Positions 1-8,916 are shown, numbered from the stretch's first letter. The stretch is DNA of 49,429 nucleotides from an uncultured Granulosicoccaceae bacterium (GCA_937951345.1 CALFCF010000013.1:1-49429); one strand, 5' to 3'. Numbers and translations are program-made. Notes: generated by a model from the sequence alone, not told the origin.

Positions 1-14
1 TAAAGACATTTAGT

Positions 15-779
15 ATGTTCGAAGAACTCAACAATATCCTTACATCGCGAAACCGCAATTTACAGATCTTTTTTCGTAATGACGACGGTGGGTGGGCAGA
101 CAAGGAACTTGATCAGCTATGTGAATGGTTCACAAAGCAAAACTTGACCCTTGATATCGCCTGTATACCCACAGCACTGGATAGCGATTCTGTTGCCATG
201 CTAACGCACTGGTTGGATTTGCCTGATTCAATCATACGTCTTCACCAACACGGCTATAGCCACCAGAATCACCAAACCGAGGGTCGAGCTTGTGAATTTG
301 GTGATCAAAGAACTTTTGAGCAACAGCGTATGGATATAAAAAAAGGCAAGCAACTATTGTCAGACGTACTGGGGGAAAATATGGAGCCGGTCTTCACACC
401 TCCTTGGAATCGTTGTACTGATGCAACTATAAAAGCATTGCAGGCCGAGGGTTTTCAGTATTTATCGCGCATCACCGGTTCTACTGAACTTAAAACAGTC
501 CGTCCACTAACGACACAAAACGTCGCGATAGACTGGCTAAAAAAGAAAAATGGCGCCCGCCTGGAAGGCAAACAATTCATCGAATACATCACGCGTCAAT
601 TTGACACGAAAGACCGAGCGCTGGGGGTAATGCTTCACCACGAACATATGGGTAGCGCAGAGATGCGGCTTTTGCACGAACTGATTGAAACATTGCGTGA
701 TTCGCCAAACGTTTCATTCGGAAGCCTTGTAGAGGCAGCTACCCCTGAGGGGCGCGACGAAGTGTGCCTTAAGGATTGA
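15..779 (+). CDS. Polysaccharide deacetylase-like protein
   Basis: A 254-residue protein with the layout of the carbohydrate esterase 4/NodB-like fold. An acidic NDDGG motif lies near residue 22, a His-rich metal-site segment (HQHGYSHQNH) near 78-87, and TPPWNR near 128-133, matching the motif that follows the metal site in polysaccharide deacetylases. HHEHMG near residue 208 may supply the late catalytic His. No signal peptide is visible, so it is predicted cytoplasmic and the substrate is unknown. The reading frame stays open to the left edge of the window, so the true start could be upstream of the ATG used here. Family assignment is by motif only. Confidence 0.6.
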   Translation: MFEELNNILTSRNRNLQIFFRNDDGGWADKELDQLCEWFTKQNLTLDIACIPTALDSDSVAMLTHWLDLPDSIIRLHQHGYSHQNHQTEGRACEFGDQRTFEQQRMDIKKGKQLLSDVLGENMEPVFTPPWNRCTDATIKALQAEGFQYLSRITGSTELKTVRPLTTQNVAIDWLKKKNGARLEGKQFIEYITRQFDTKDRALGVMLHHEHMGSAEMRLLHELIETLRDSPNVSFGSLVEAATPEGRDEVCLKD

Positions 780-957
780 ACCAATCGGCTGCAGGGTAGT
801 CCGACCAGATATTGATACCCAATCTGATGAGAAGTTCCGAGACCGCTGAAATTAGTCACACTGACGCAAATTATTCGGTAAAACTCGTGTTTTTTCGATA
901 TCCATCCGCACCAATATTCGGTTAAATTCCGTATACTTGCAGCCACAGGTGATACCC

Positions 958-1398
958 ATGAAATACCGCAAGAACGAAGAATCCATCGCCGCTTTGGATG
1001 CGGAGCAGTACCGAATAACCCAGCAAAACGGAACTGAGCCCGCTTTCACTGGCAAGTACAACGACCACAAAGAATCCGGCATCTACGTCGATGTGGTCTC
1101 GGGTGAACCGCTGTTCGCCTCCAGCGACAAGTTCGAATCCGGCAGTGGTTGGCCCAGTTTTACCCGGCCGATCGACTCATCAAACGTTAAAGAGCTGAGC
1201 GACGCGAGCCACGGTATGATCAGAACCGAAGTGCGCTCTTCACACGGTGACAGTCACTTGGGACACGTTTTTCCTGACGGCCCGCCAGAGCGGGGCGGAC
1301 AGCGATACTGCATCAACTCGGCCAGTCTGCGATTTGTCGCGCGCGACGATATGGTTGCTGAAGGGTACGGTGAGTTTTTAGAGCTTCTAGAAAATTGA
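958..1398 (+). CDS. msrB: Peptide-methionine (R)-S-oxide reductase MsrB
   Basis: Repairs the R epimer of oxidised methionine. The catalytic Cys sits in [11 protein letters not shown] near the C-terminus, and GWPSF and [10 protein letters not shown] are family hallmarks. The four zinc-binding Cys of many MsrBs are absent ([11 protein letters not shown] in place of the first CxxC), as in the MsrB domain of Neisseria PilB. The resolving Cys, normally in SGCGWPSF 55 residues before the catalytic Cys, is Ser here (SGSGWPSF). I chose ATG 958 over the TTG at 937 because AGGTGA lies 5 nt upstream of it, giving 146 residues. msrA follows 48 bp downstream and is probably co-transcribed. Confidence 0.93.
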   Translation: MKYRKNEESIAALDAEQYRITQQNGTEPAFTGKYNDHKESGIYVDVVSGEPLFASSDKFESGSGWPSFTRPIDSSNVKELSDASHGMIRTEVRSSHGDSHLGHVFPDGPPERGGQRYCINSASLRFVARDDMVAEGYGEFLELLEN

Positions 1399-1446
1399 GC
1401 GCTCAAGGATTGAAGCATTTAGAGATGACCACTACAGGAGAACACA

Positions 1447-1965
1447 ATGACTGACCGTGCAATATTCGCCGGTGGCTGTTTCTGGGGTATGCAAGACCTG
1501 ATACGCAAACTGCCGGGTGTCGTTAACACACGTGTAGGTTACACCGGTGGTGATGTACCCAATGCCACCTACCGCAATCATGGCACGCATGCCGAGGGTA
1601 TCGAAATTCACTTTGACAGTGACAAGATTTCCTATCGGGATTTATTGGAATTTTTCTTTCAAATTCATGATCCAACAACATTGAACCGACAGGGTAACGA
1701 TATGGGCCTGTCGTACCGGTCAGCAATTTATTTTTTGAACGACGATCAAAAGGCTGTTGCAATCGACACCATCGCTGACGTGGAAGCTTCCGGGCTATGG
1801 CCGGGGAAAGTTGTTACTGAGGTCGAACCTGCAGGCGAATTCTGGGAAGCTGAACCGGAACATCAAGACTATCTTGAGAAATTCCCCGGTGGCTACACCT
1901 GCCATTTCCCCAGACCACAATGGCAGATACCCCGTCAAAACCGGCAAAAAGCTGCCGGCGAATAA
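1447..1965 (+). CDS. msrA: Peptide-methionine (S)-S-oxide reductase MsrA
   Basis: Repairs the S epimer of methionine sulfoxide. The catalytic GCFWG motif is at residues 10-14, followed by VGYTGG and the conserved [20 protein letters not shown] and YRSAIYF blocks. Its 172 residues match the short bacterial form without a signal peptide, so it acts in the cytoplasm. The C-terminal tail contains one Cys (YTCHFPRP) that could act as resolving Cys. AGGAG stands 6 nt before the ATG. With msrB just upstream it makes a two-gene repair unit; in many bacteria the two are fused. Confidence 0.95.
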   Translation: MTDRAIFAGGCFWGMQDLIRKLPGVVNTRVGYTGGDVPNATYRNHGTHAEGIEIHFDSDKISYRDLLEFFFQIHDPTTLNRQGNDMGLSYRSAIYFLNDDQKAVAIDTIADVEASGLWPGKVVTEVEPAGEFWEAEPEHQDYLEKFPGGYTCHFPRPQWQIPRQNRQKAAGE

Positions 1966-2103
1966 CCCTACGGATAAACTTAAAACATTAACCACTGAAC
2001 AATGTGATGTACACGGTTGCAAACGGCCAAAGCTTCACAGACCTTCATATACACACCACCAACACAACAAATAGTAAGCATCAAAGCAAAATAGGAGCTA
2101 ACC

Positions 2104-2694
2104 ATGATGTCGAATAAAAAATCTGTACTTTCCTTAGCCTTCGCATCAGCGGCATTGTTCTCTGTCAGCGCGATCGCAGACAAGACCTATGTATCTGACC
2201 AGGGCCATACAGAAGTTCTTTTTGGTTGGAATCATGCCGGTGTAACTCGCCAGAATGCAGAATTTACCGAAGCCGTCGCTACGCTAAATCTGGGTGAAAA
2301 ACTGGAAGATTCTACTGTCAACGTGGAAATCGCAGTCGATAGTTTATCCAGTGGCTTCGGCAAATTAGACGATCACCTGAAACACAGCGATTTTCTTAAC
2401 GTTGAAAAGCACCCAACCATCACTTTCAAAAGCACTGGTGTTGAAATGACTGGTGAAAATACAATGAATGTCACTGGCGATCTGACTATTCATGGTGTGA
2501 CTCAACCGGTCACACTGGCAACAGAGATGACACTAAACGGTGATCATCCACTGGGTGGCCGTATCGACTATTACAAAGGACCTTGGGTTGCGTTTCAGGC
2601 AACCACCGAAATCGACCACACGGCTTTCAATGTGGGCGGCTTCAGTACCGGTCCGATCGCCATCACAATCAATACTGAAATGAAAGCTGAGTAA
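2104..2694 (+). CDS. YceI family periplasmic lipid-binding-like protein
   Basis: A 196-residue exported protein with a clear Sec signal peptide (hydrophobic segment ending VSAIADKTY near residue 25). The mature part has the YceI lipocalin-like pattern: HTEVLFGWNHAG at the start, SLSSGFGKLDDHLKHSDFLNVEKHPTITFKST in the middle, GDLTIHGVTQPV, and a C-terminal GPIAITI strand. YceI proteins form a beta-barrel that can hold isoprenoid-like molecules; the true role is unclear. AGGAG lies 6 nt before ATG 2104. It follows msrA by 138 bp and may have its own promoter. Confidence 0.88.
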   Translation: MMSNKKSVLSLAFASAALFSVSAIADKTYVSDQGHTEVLFGWNHAGVTRQNAEFTEAVATLNLGEKLEDSTVNVEIAVDSLSSGFGKLDDHLKHSDFLNVEKHPTITFKSTGVEMTGENTMNVTGDLTIHGVTQPVTLATEMTLNGDHPLGGRIDYYKGPWVAFQATTEIDHTAFNVGGFSTGPIAITINTEMKAE

Positions 2695-2823
2695 TTACGG
2701 GTTCAACGACAGCAAGGCTCAGTAAAGGTAAGGGTTTAACAATACTCACTTGCCGGTTATTTTCCATTGTTAGACACGCAATTCTAAGCTAAGGAAAACT
2801 AAGAAAAACTGAGCGATATACTA

Positions 2824-3114
2824 GGCCAGTTGGCAGGCGTCACAATGTGGCGCCTGTCCTGGCTTGCTCTATTCACGAAGGCGAAAACAGTGACATTGAA
2901 AATTAAGCAATTTCCAGTTAGAAAAGCAGTTTAAGCGTCGCTGCGGGTATTCGCACACTGTTTTCTATTCACCCCCAGTGCCCGTCTGCCGTCGCAGCTC
3001 ACTCGATTGAGCTCAACCCGTAGATTTCTACGAATGTCGCTGAATCGTGCGACCTGCTTAGGTAGCCTGACTCTGGTGGCGAACCCTTCATGAATAGAGC
3101 AGGCTAGGATTGTT
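2824..3114 (+). ncRNA. Candidate structured RNA (unassigned), intergenic
   Basis: The 668-bp gap between the YceI gene and panC contains nested inverted repeats that form one consistent secondary structure. A 5-prime hairpin lies at about 2824-2861 (GGCAGGCG pairs with CGCCTGTC). A closing helix of about 25 bp joins 2857-2881 to 3086-3110, with two G-U pairs in place of identity. Inside it are hairpins 2883-2892/2956-2965 (10 bp, perfect), 2996-3001/3008-3013, and 3019-3023/3028-3032, the last two enclosed by GTCGCA 2991-2996/TGCGAC 3048-3053. A TATACT at 2817-2822 could be a -10 box, and TTGTTTT follows the closing helix. It could also be a MITE-like palindromic element. I recognise no known RNA family. 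Confidence 0.45.
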
Positions 3115-3335
3115 TTGAGTCAACTAGATCATCCCACCCTGGCACGATAGTTTTCTTACATCCCAACCCCGATTCAGTCACCTCGCGCGCGTGTTTTCAA
3201 CAGAATAATCCGTCATCCGGAAGTCTCTTAACCATCGGTTCATGTCAGCAGATTTGAGCGCTGCGATTGTGATTACATGCCCCAATCCCGAGGCGGCAGA
3301 TTAACAGCCACAACCGACTACTATCTTCTATATTC

Positions 3336-3362
3336 TGCACGTACAATGCACCCATTTGGCGC
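3336..3362 (+). promoter_or_regulatory. Possible panC promoter region
   Basis: The stretch just before panC contains TACAAT about 20 nt upstream of the ATG, with no convincing -35 element. The remaining part of the gap (3115-3335) shows nothing I can assign. Confidence 0.2.
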
Positions 3363-4337
3363 ATGCCGGCAACAGATAACCCGGACTTTTCCATGACATC
3401 GTCAGTCGAACCCGAATCCAAACCGGTCGAGCGCGTCAGATCACGACAGGCTCTGGCTGAGATTGTCGACAGCTGGCGCAGGGACGGCTACAGAATCGGT
3501 GTGGTGCCTACCATGGGGGCGCTGCATGCCGGTCACTTGTCGCTGCTCAGTCATATCAAAAATCACTGCGACAAGATCATAACCACAATCTTCGTCAATC
3601 CCGCCCAGTTCGGGCCGGACGAAGACCTCGACAGCTACCCACGGGAGGAAGAATCGGACATCGCAAAACTCGCCGCAGAAGGATGCGACGTCGTGTACCT
3701 GCCCAGAGTTGAGGAAATGTATCCCCCGGGTTCGTTAACCCATGTACGGGTAGAAGAACTGTCTGATCTATTGGAGGGCCAGTTTCGGCCACAGTTTTTT
3801 TACGGTGTGACAACCGTTGTATCAAGACTTTTTATACACACACGCCCGGATGTCGCGATTTTCGGCGAGAAAGACTACCAGCAACTACAGATCATTCGAC
3901 GTATGGTTGTTGATCTCGGTTTTCCAATACGTATTATCGGTGCGCCTACGTTGAGAGCTGAGAGCGGACTGGCACTCTCGTCGCGTAATGCGTACCTCTC
4001 AGAACAAGAGCTTGCAAATGCCGCAAGCGTTTTCCGCGAGTTAAGCAAAGTAAAAATCGGAGTCGAAGCAGGCGGCGATATTGTTGATTTATTAAAGCAT
4101 GCAGAAGTTGAATTGCTGTCAAATGGTTTCAAGTCGGTTGACTATATATCGCTCGTCGATACTCTGACCTTTCAACCCATCGTCAGTCTTGAAAATACAG
4201 ACGACGTCAGAGCAGTGTCAGTCGACAATTCCAATAGCATGTCCTCAAACGAAAACAACCAGGAAGCACGACTGCTGGTCGCCGCCTGGATGGGGACTAC
4301 GCGACTCATTGATAATATGAGTGTGACCTTACCGTGA
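3363..4337 (+). CDS. panC: Pantothenate synthetase (pantoate-beta-alanine ligase)
   Basis: Joins D-pantoate and beta-alanine using ATP, the last step of pantothenate synthesis, in the cytoplasm. Family signatures are VPTMGALHAGH (His55 and His58 of the HxGH motif), FVNPAQFGPDEDLDSYPR, GEKDYQQLQIIRR near 168-180 and LALSSRN near 203-209. At 324 residues it is longer than the usual 280 or so: about 20 extra at the N-terminus and a low-complexity Ser/Asn-rich insert near residues 278-301 ahead of the conserved LVAAWMGTTRLIDN end. The usual RPxHFRGV segment reads RPQFFYGV, losing the His. ATG 3393 is an alternative start. panB and panD are not next to it. Confidence 0.93.
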   Translation: MPATDNPDFSMTSSVEPESKPVERVRSRQALAEIVDSWRRDGYRIGVVPTMGALHAGHLSLLSHIKNHCDKIITTIFVNPAQFGPDEDLDSYPREEESDIAKLAAEGCDVVYLPRVEEMYPPGSLTHVRVEELSDLLEGQFRPQFFYGVTTVVSRLFIHTRPDVAIFGEKDYQQLQIIRRMVVDLGFPIRIIGAPTLRAESGLALSSRNAYLSEQELANAASVFRELSKVKIGVEAGGDIVDLLKHAEVELLSNGFKSVDYISLVDTLTFQPIVSLENTDDVRAVSVDNSNSMSSNENNQEARLLVAAWMGTTRLIDNMSVTLP

Positions 4338-4361
4338 GGGCAAGGCCATAAATAGAGCAGG

Positions 4362-5294
4362 CTAGCTGCCCGGTGGTTTTAACACATCCGGGTTAAACTG
4401 CGCTAAAACCGGCTCGGCACCGGCGGCCAGTAACTGCTCAGCAACAACGCGCCCAAGCGCTGCCGCATTGTTACGCGAGTCGCTTGCCGATGCCCGTACC
4501 ACGATCGATCCGTCGGGCATTCCAACCAATGCATTGAGCGTTAGTTGATCGGCGTTGAGCTCAGCATAAGCTGCGATCGGCGTTGTACAACTGCCACCGA
4601 GCCTCGCGTTAAGACTTCTTTCAGCGGTCACCCGATCAGCTGCATCAGTATCGTGTAGCAAAGCTATTGCATCATTGGTTCTGCTATCACCGGTTTTGCA
4701 TTCAATACCAATAATGCCTTGCCCGCAGGCAGGCAACATTACATCAGGTGCCAGTCGCTCAGTCATGCGCGCATGCAGACCCAGTCGGATCAAACCGGCG
4801 CTTGCCAGAATGATGGCATCGTATTCGCCATCATCGAGTTTTTTTAGACGCGTGTTGATGTTACCGCGTAAAGATTTTACTGACAGATCAGGCCGACGCT
4901 CCAGCAACTGGCACTGACGACGCATACTGCAGGTGCCGACCACGGCTCCATCCGGTAAGTTATCGAGACTGTCAAACCGGTTGGACACAAAGCAATCGGT
5001 GGGATCCTCACGTTCAAGTACTGCGCCGAGATGCAAGCCTTCAGGAAAATCTGCAGGCATATCCTTCATGGAATGAACAGCCATATCTGCCTGCTCAGTT
5101 AGCATGGCGCGCTGCAGGTTTTTTACAAAAAGTCCTTTACCACCAATTTTTGCTAATGGTTGATCAATGATTTCATCGCCACGTGTACTCAATTCCAGCA
5201 GCGTTGAAGAAAGGCTGTGGCGCTGTAAACGCTGGCAAACATCATTTGCCTGCCACAGCGCGAGTTCACTTTTGCGGGTAGCGATACGTAACAT
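4362..5294 (-). CDS. hemC: Hydroxymethylbilane synthase (porphobilinogen deaminase)
   Basis: Polymerises four porphobilinogens into hydroxymethylbilane for haem and sirohaem. The 310-residue protein begins MLRIATRKSELALWQA and has the conserved arginine and lysine motifs TRGD, GKGLFVKNL, HSMKDMP, SMRRQCQL and LRGNINTRL. Cys236 in GGSCTTPIAAY is the attachment site of the dipyrromethane cofactor. It lies downstream of hemE on the same strand with a 137-bp gap and converges on panC with 24 bp between stops. hemD is not adjacent. Confidence 0.96.
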   Translation of the reverse strand: MLRIATRKSELALWQANDVCQRLQRHSLSSTLLELSTRGDEIIDQPLAKIGGKGLFVKNLQRAMLTEQADMAVHSMKDMPADFPEGLHLGAVLEREDPTDCFVSNRFDSLDNLPDGAVVGTCSMRRQCQLLERRPDLSVKSLRGNINTRLKKLDDGEYDAIILASAGLIRLGLHARMTERLAPDVMLPACGQGIIGIECKTGDSRTNDAIALLHDTDAADRVTAERSLNARLGGSCTTPIAAYAELNADQLTLNALVGMPDGSIVVRASASDSRNNAAALGRVVAEQLLAAGAEPVLAQFNPDVLKPPGS

Positions 5295-5431
5295 ACACGG
5301 TGCGTCTTATACAGACTGGTTTATGCCGGACAATTGCTGACGGCTAACGAAAACGGCCAGAAGTGTCTGTTTAATTGGCGGATAAAAGTTTATGTTAATG
5401 GCCTGGGCTATTGCCGGCAAACACTACCCGG

Positions 5432-6505
5432 CTATGTACGCGTGCTTAGTGTTCTAACTGACTCTATCATTGCTGCCAGATTGTCAGGCTCAACATATTG
5501 GTGAATACCATGGCCGAGATTAAACACGTGTCCCGGTGCGGAACCGAAACTATCCAGTACTTTCTTGACTTCCTCATGAATTTGCGCCGGGCTGCCGTAC
5601 AGCGCAGAAGGATCAAGATTACCTTGAAGTGCAACTCTACCGTCAACCTTTTTTTGCGCGTCAGACAAGTCGGTTGTCCAGTCAACACCCAGTGCATCAC
5701 AACCGGTATCAGCCATCTTATCCAGCCATTGTCCACCGTTTTTGGTAAACAATACGATCGGCACCCGTGTGCCTTGATGTTCCCGGCTAACCCCATCAAC
5801 CACCTGCTGCATATAGGCAAGCGAGAATTCAAGATAACGCTCGGTGGACAGAATACCGCCCCAGGTATCGAATACCATGACTGCCTGCGCACCAGCTTCG
5901 ATTTGCGCATTAAGATAATCCGCAACAGATCGTGCGATCTTCTCAAGCAGTGTGTGCATCAGCCGTGGCTCACTGAACATCATGCCCTTTACTTTGGCGA
6001 AGTCTTTACTGCCACTACCCTCAACCATGTAAGTGGCAAGGGTCCACGGACTGCCGGAGAATCCGAATAAAGGTACTTTGCCATCAATTTCACGCCGGGT
6101 AACGCGTATAGCCTGCATGACATAGTTCAGTTCATCGTTTGGATCGATCGTGGGCAGTGCATTGATGTCAGCTGCCGTTCTCAGCGGGTGACTGAATCGC
6201 GGCCCCTCACCAGCTTCGAAATGCAAACCGAGCCCCATCGCATCGGGAATTGTCAGGATATCCGAAAAAATGATGGAGGCATCCAGCGCAAACCGCCGTA
6301 ACGGCTGCAACGTTACTTCACAGGCGAGATCAGGCGTCTGACAGAGTGTCATGAAATCGCCTGCCTGTTGCCTGACTTCACGGTATTCAGGCAGGTATCT
6401 TCCAGCCTGGCGCATGACCCATACCGGTGTACGTTCAACCGGCTGACGTGCCAGAGCACGCAAAACCAGATCGTTCTTTAAATTGGAGTTGTTAGGATCG
6501 GACAT
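5432..6505 (-). CDS. hemE: Uroporphyrinogen decarboxylase
   Basis: Converts uroporphyrinogen III to coproporphyrinogen III in haem synthesis. The 357-residue protein has the signature [16 protein letters not shown] near residue 27, [15 protein letters not shown] containing the catalytic Asp, [22 protein letters not shown] and the C-terminal FNLGHGI. Length and motif order match the E. coli enzyme. It is the first gene of a hemE-hemC pair on the minus strand and could share a transcript with hemC. Confidence 0.97.
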   Translation of the reverse strand: MSDPNNSNLKNDLVLRALARQPVERTPVWVMRQAGRYLPEYREVRQQAGDFMTLCQTPDLACEVTLQPLRRFALDASIIFSDILTIPDAMGLGLHFEAGEGPRFSHPLRTAADINALPTIDPNDELNYVMQAIRVTRREIDGKVPLFGFSGSPWTLATYMVEGSGSKDFAKVKGMMFSEPRLMHTLLEKIARSVADYLNAQIEAGAQAVMVFDTWGGILSTERYLEFSLAYMQQVVDGVSREHQGTRVPIVLFTKNGGQWLDKMADTGCDALGVDWTTDLSDAQKKVDGRVALQGNLDPSALYGSPAQIHEEVKKVLDSFGSAPGHVFNLGHGIHQYVEPDNLAAMIESVRTLSTRT

Positions 6506-7057
6506 AGAATTTTCGTGGCTAACAGACTTTACGGACGCTGGTGCAATTCTCGACTATTGGTACAACCAAACGCGGCACTAACGAAAATTCGATCACGTCC
6601 GGCATCAGGCATCGCGCATGCTGTGTGAAGCTGCATGCCGCTCCATTCTAGCACCTCGAAACGGGTATCCAGACGGGTAATCCTCAGGGAATCTGCACTC
6701 TTTACGTCGAAATTTTGTCAACAGTCACGCATCGACAATCTCGTGCAATCAGATCAGCAGTACAGCAACATCGCAGCGAGAAAACAGAACAGCCAAAGTA
6801 GAGGATTACTATCACTTGGTATATCTTAACAGAGGTATGATAGTCTTTTGACCTGTATCCTTTACCCCTGATTTTATGCACAGATTCAAGAGGTAGAATT
6901 GATAAAAGTACTTAACCGGGATCTTGACAGTCACTGTAGACCAGACCATTTACCTACCCGGTTACATGTACCCAATCTCTATATTTAGAAATTTGCTGCC
7001 ACTTCAATTAGCTCACAAAATATCGATCTTACATCGAACAATATGCGGAGAACGACC
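6506..7057. other. Gene-free divergent region between hemE and the 7058 gene
   Basis: About 550 bp between two divergent genes. It contains TTGACA at about 6924-6929 with a weak AT-rich candidate -10 17 nt downstream, pointing toward the 7058 gene. A 64-codon open frame at 6635-6829 has no coding-like features or ribosome site and was not called. No RNA gene, repeat or known riboswitch pattern is visible. Confidence 0.3.
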
Positions 7058-7591
7058 GTGAATAGATTATCTAGTTATAAGCACACACCTGCGAGACAAA
7101 TGGTCTCCGGTTTAATCAAAAATAGTAAAAATGTGCTTGGGCCGATTGTCAGGCTTTTTCTTTTCACACTCGTATCGAGCCTGGCGATAGTTGCGAACAG
7201 TTCAGCCGCCGAAGGTAAGCAGGTAACGCTGACTGGCGAAATGATTGATACGTGGTGTTACGTTTCGCAGATTATGGGTTCATCTGACGTCGTTGTCGGC
7301 ACGTCTCATCACGTGTGTGCTGTCTGGTGTGCAGCTGGTGGTATTCCGGTTGGTTTACTCGACAAGGAAACCAACAAGGTTTACATGATCCTGACATTCG
7401 AAGGCGACGACACAAGCGCCGCCAACGACAAGTTGTTATATCTGCAAAGCCATGAATTGACGGTTAAAGGTACCGCGTTCGAATTGGACGGCTTGAGTTA
7501 CCTGAATATTGATGAGGTGGTATCAGATCAGGGTATTGTCAACCTGACACACGAAAAGTTCGGTATTGTGCCTGGTGAAGCCAGACCCTGA
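7058..7591 (+). CDS. Secreted Cys/His-containing protein of unknown function
   Basis: A 177-residue protein from GTG 7058, chosen because GGAG lies 7 nt upstream; the in-frame ATG at 7043 has no such site. A long polar N-terminus precedes a hydrophobic segment (about 30-45) ending NSSAAEG, which looks like a signal peptide. The mature domain reads GEMIDTWCYVS then SHHVCAVWCAAGGIPVGLL, so Cys67, His84, His85, Cys87 and Cys91 could bind a metal or carry thiol chemistry. The rest looks like an OB-like beta domain (LTVKGTAFELDG). It heads a three-gene set with a lipoprotein carrying a similar GTVVDVQC motif and a SCO protein, which points to an envelope redox or copper role. Function not known. 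Confidence 0.7.
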   Translation: MNRLSSYKHTPARQMVSGLIKNSKNVLGPIVRLFLFTLVSSLAIVANSSAAEGKQVTLTGEMIDTWCYVSQIMGSSDVVVGTSHHVCAVWCAAGGIPVGLLDKETNKVYMILTFEGDDTSAANDKLLYLQSHELTVKGTAFELDGLSYLNIDEVVSDQGIVNLTHEKFGIVPGEARP

Positions 7592-7611
7592 GTTATTGAG
7601 GAGCATCCAAA

Positions 7612-8169
7612 ATGAAACGAAAGTATTCAGTCAAACTATCAGGCCTTGCCGCTGTCACAAGTCTTGTCGTACTGGCTGCCGGGTGCGCAACAGCACCGGG
7701 CGATATACAGAAGTGGTCAGTTACTAATGCAGAGGCCCGTGCACTCACAGGCACGGTCGTCGATGTTCAGTGCGAGTTGAGCGGTAACTGCCCAGATGCA
7801 TGTGGCGCTGGCAAGCGTCAGCTTGCGATTAAAACAGAAGATCAGGGGGTGGTGCTTGCCGCTAAAAACCTGAACTTCTATTCCGGCGCTGCTGATGAAC
7901 TGTCGCCATTCTGCGGTCAGGTTGTCGAGGTCAATGGATTGTTTACTGAAAACAGGGGTATTCGATTTTTTCAGGTCCAGAATGTACGCACTCCGGGCGG
8001 ACAGTGGCAGAAGGGAACAAGATATCTTCAGGCATGGTCAGAGCGCAGTGGAAAATCACCCAGCGTGGCGAGCAAGTGGTACAACAACGACGATCGTGTC
8101 AAAGATGTGCTTGAGAAAGACGGCAGGTTAGGGCTGGGTCAGGCAGCTGATGACGAATATTTTAATTAA
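7612..8169 (+). CDS. Cys-rich lipoprotein of unknown function
   Basis: A 185-residue predicted lipoprotein: a basic start, hydrophobic stretch and lipobox LAAGC with Cys25 as the lipidation site. The mature part has TGTVVDVQC (Cys54), then Cys60, Cys64 and Cys101, followed by a beta-rich stretch VVEVNGLFTENRGIRFFQVQNV. The GxVxDxxC pattern resembles GEMIDTWC in the protein before it, so the two may share a fold. GAGGAG precedes the ATG. Only 20 bp separates it from the upstream gene and 24 bp from the SCO gene, so the three are very likely one operon. I do not recognise the family. Confidence 0.72.
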   Translation: MKRKYSVKLSGLAAVTSLVVLAAGCATAPGDIQKWSVTNAEARALTGTVVDVQCELSGNCPDACGAGKRQLAIKTEDQGVVLAAKNLNFYSGAADELSPFCGQVVEVNGLFTENRGIRFFQVQNVRTPGGQWQKGTRYLQAWSERSGKSPSVASKWYNNDDRVKDVLEKDGRLGLGQAADDEYFN

Positions 8170-8193
8170 AGTACGTACAAACGGAAACGGAGA

Positions 8194-8904
8194 GTGAAAA
8201 CGGCTATAAACATGGGTGACTCTGCCAAAGCATTAACAGGATTACTGTCGTTTGCCTGCATGCTGCCGGCATTACTCCATGCGCACGGCAAAGAGCACCA
8301 TGACGATGCGGGTATATCGGTTGCGATTGAATCTGTCGCAACTGAAGCTGATGCCATCGGGGCAGAAACCTTGTCGCCCAACGTGAACGTTTTACCTGAA
8401 GAACTGGCCAATATCGGCGGTCCGTTCAGCCTGATTAACCATAAAGGCGAAGCTGTTACTGAGCAAACTTATACCGGCAAGCATATGCTGGTATTTTTTG
8501 GTTACAGCAACTGCCAGGTGATGTGTTCGATTTCGTTAAAACGTATCGCTGACGCGTTGACGATACTGGAAGCGGACAAAGACAAGCCGTTGTCCAAGTT
8601 TAATTCGCTGGTGATTACTGTTGATCCGGAAAACGACACGCCGCAACAATTAAAGAAGAGTCTGGCTGCCTATCACCCGGCACTCACCGGGTTAACGGGT
8701 ACGCTAGAGAATTTGAAACCGGTATATAAAGCTTATAATCAAAACCCGGCAATACTGGAATTTGATTTTAACGGCAGCCCCGTTGTTGAGCATCAATCCT
8801 ACTTCTATCTAATGGGGCCGGGCGGCAACTTGCAGACACTGTTCCCACCGATCCTGAGTGCAGAGAGTATGGCTGGCGTAATAAAAAAGTACTTGCCGAT
8901 TTAA
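8194..8904 (+). CDS. SCO1/SenC/PrrC family protein
   Basis: A thioredoxin-fold protein of 236 residues with an N-terminal signal sequence and a linker. GGPFSLINHKGEAVTEQ opens the fold, Cys107-x3-Cys111 (NCQVMC) and a distal His200 (VVEHQSYFYLM) give the three SCO copper ligands, and VITVDPENDTPQQLK is the usual mid-domain block. SCO proteins deliver copper to cytochrome c oxidase or act as envelope thiol reductases. The usual Pro after the first Cys is Gln here. The start is a GTG with a nearby purine-rich stretch; ATG 8212 is possible. No oxidase genes are close, so the partner may be one of the two Cys-rich proteins upstream. Confidence 0.85.
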   Translation: MKTAINMGDSAKALTGLLSFACMLPALLHAHGKEHHDDAGISVAIESVATEADAIGAETLSPNVNVLPEELANIGGPFSLINHKGEAVTEQTYTGKHMLVFFGYSNCQVMCSISLKRIADALTILEADKDKPLSKFNSLVITVDPENDTPQQLKKSLAAYHPALTGLTGTLENLKPVYKAYNQNPAILEFDFNGSPVVEHQSYFYLMGPGGNLQTLFPPILSAESMAGVIKKYLPI

Positions 8905-8916
8905 ACAACGGGCAAA

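Noticed and set aside
1757-2074. 105-codon frame over the end of msrA
   Set aside because: It is in a different frame from msrA and lacks a ribosome site; the downstream part is the short gap before the YceI gene.
2824-3114. Structured element as 6S RNA, RNase P RNA or tmRNA
   Set aside because: I looked for the conserved RNase P segment GAGGAAAGTCC, the tmRNA ends and peptide tag, and the 6S bubble layout, and none is evident. Only a covariance search could exclude them fully.
5467-6070. Long frames overlapping hemE on both strands
   Set aside because: hemE has full family motifs over this range, so the others are shadows.
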